5,946 nucleotides of DNA. It comes from Clostridia bacterium. Lineage in GTDB: Bacteria; Bacillota; Clostridia; UMGS1883. The notes below the pieces were generated by a model that saw only the letters and a program-made list of their open reading frames with translations, was not told the DNA's origin and did no database searches. The translations under genes were made by a program, and so were the position numbers. The stretch is from assembly GCA_017441965.1 (NCBI GenBank), contig JAFSBF010000132.1, positions 1 through 5,946 of the forward strand, given 5' to 3'. The stretch's first letter is position 1. The number at the start of each line of letters is the position of its first letter. Positions 5,612-5,946 of the stretch are shown one piece after another.

Positions 5612-5946
5612 ATGCAAAAAATAGTGATTGAGCATCTTTTAAAGTGCCGCTCGGTTGCCATTTTTGTACACGTAAATCCTGACTGGGACTGCATAGGAAG
5701 TGCGTTTGCCTTAAGAGGTGCACTTCGTGCTCTTGGAAAAAAAACTGACATTTTTACAGATGAGCCGCTTTCCCGTCATCTCGGTTTTATGGAAACGGAT
5801 GTTATAGTTTATGAAGACGGCTCAAAAAAGCCTGACTATGAATGTTACTGCGCACTTGATGTAGGCGCCCCTGACAGAATGGGGGCGTGGGGCAAATTTT
5901 TCACGCAAAACGATAATACGGTGTGTGTTGACCACCATCACCAGAG
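5612..5946 (+). CDS. nrnA: NrnA-like DHH/DHHA1 phosphoesterase, C-terminus cut by window edge
   Basis: Metal-dependent phosphoesterase of the DHH superfamily. NrnA proteins degrade nanoRNAs (very short oligoribonucleotides, including pGpG in some species) and can dephosphorylate pAp. Only 111 codons are present. Seen: motif I HVNPDWDCIGSAFAL (20-34, Asp24 and Asp26), motif II ALDVG (81-85, Asp83) and motif III DHH (107-109). Spacing and order fit the DHH catalytic domain; the C-terminal DHHA1 domain lies outside the window. Motif I reads PDWDC where PDGDA is the common form; the metal-binding aspartates are kept, so activity is expected. The ATG follows AAAGGAG (5597-5603), which starts at the last base of the rbfA stop, implying co-transcription with rbfA. 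This position after rbfA is usual in Clostridia. Which of the NrnA activities it has cannot be told from sequence. Confidence 0.92.
   Translation, partial: MQKIVIEHLLKCRSVAIFVHVNPDWDCIGSAFALRGALRALGKKTDIFTDEPLSRHLGFMETDVIVYEDGSKKPDYECYCALDVGAPDRMGAWGKFFTQNDNTVCVDHHHQ

Overview
The window is a core chromosomal segment from a low-to-mid-GC Gram-positive bacterium, most probably a member of the class Clostridia. The evidence is the Firmicutes gene order rimP-nusA-ylxR-ylxQ-infB-rbfA-nrnA, strong AGGAGG-type ribosome binding sites, a 348-residue NusA without C-terminal acidic repeats, and nrnA directly after rbfA. Species cannot be fixed from the sequence; a gut Clostridia (Oscillospirales-like) genome is a guess from codon use and style.

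Layout. Positions 1-487 (minus strand) hold the N-terminal 162 codons of a signal-peptide-less N-acetylmuramoyl-L-alanine amidase of the Amidase_3 fold, running off the left edge. A compact divergent control region follows (488-663). It has a weak promoter firing left to the amidase and a near-consensus extended -10 sigma-A-type promoter firing right. Just after the rightward start site lies a 9-bp GC-rich hairpin with an interrupted U-tract, a good candidate for a NusA-dependent attenuator. The rightward operon then reads rimP (664-1119, TTG start), nusA (1144-2190), ylxR/rnpM (2191-2439), ylxQ (2439-2753), infB (2775-5066), rbfA (5250-5597) and the first 111 codons of nrnA (5612 to the edge). 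Spacing is tight up to infB, with abutting or 1-nt overlapping genes at nusA/ylxR/ylxQ.

The operon is interrupted only by a 183-bp gap between infB and rbfA. That gap has two structures: a repeat element made of two opposed arrays of degenerate 7-nt units around a perfect 9-bp hairpin (about 5070-5167), and a 16-bp perfect A/T-rich stem-loop (5193-5231) that looks like a moderate terminator or 5' leader structure just upstream of rbfA.

Together the genes couple transcription elongation and termination (NusA), 30S maturation (RimP, RbfA), initiation (IF2), RNA binding or RNase P modulation (YlxR, YlxQ) and turnover of very short RNAs (NrnA). The coding content is ordinary; the non-coding structures are the parts worth a second look. 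I see no previously undescribed multigene system, mobile gene, CRISPR array or RNA gene here.
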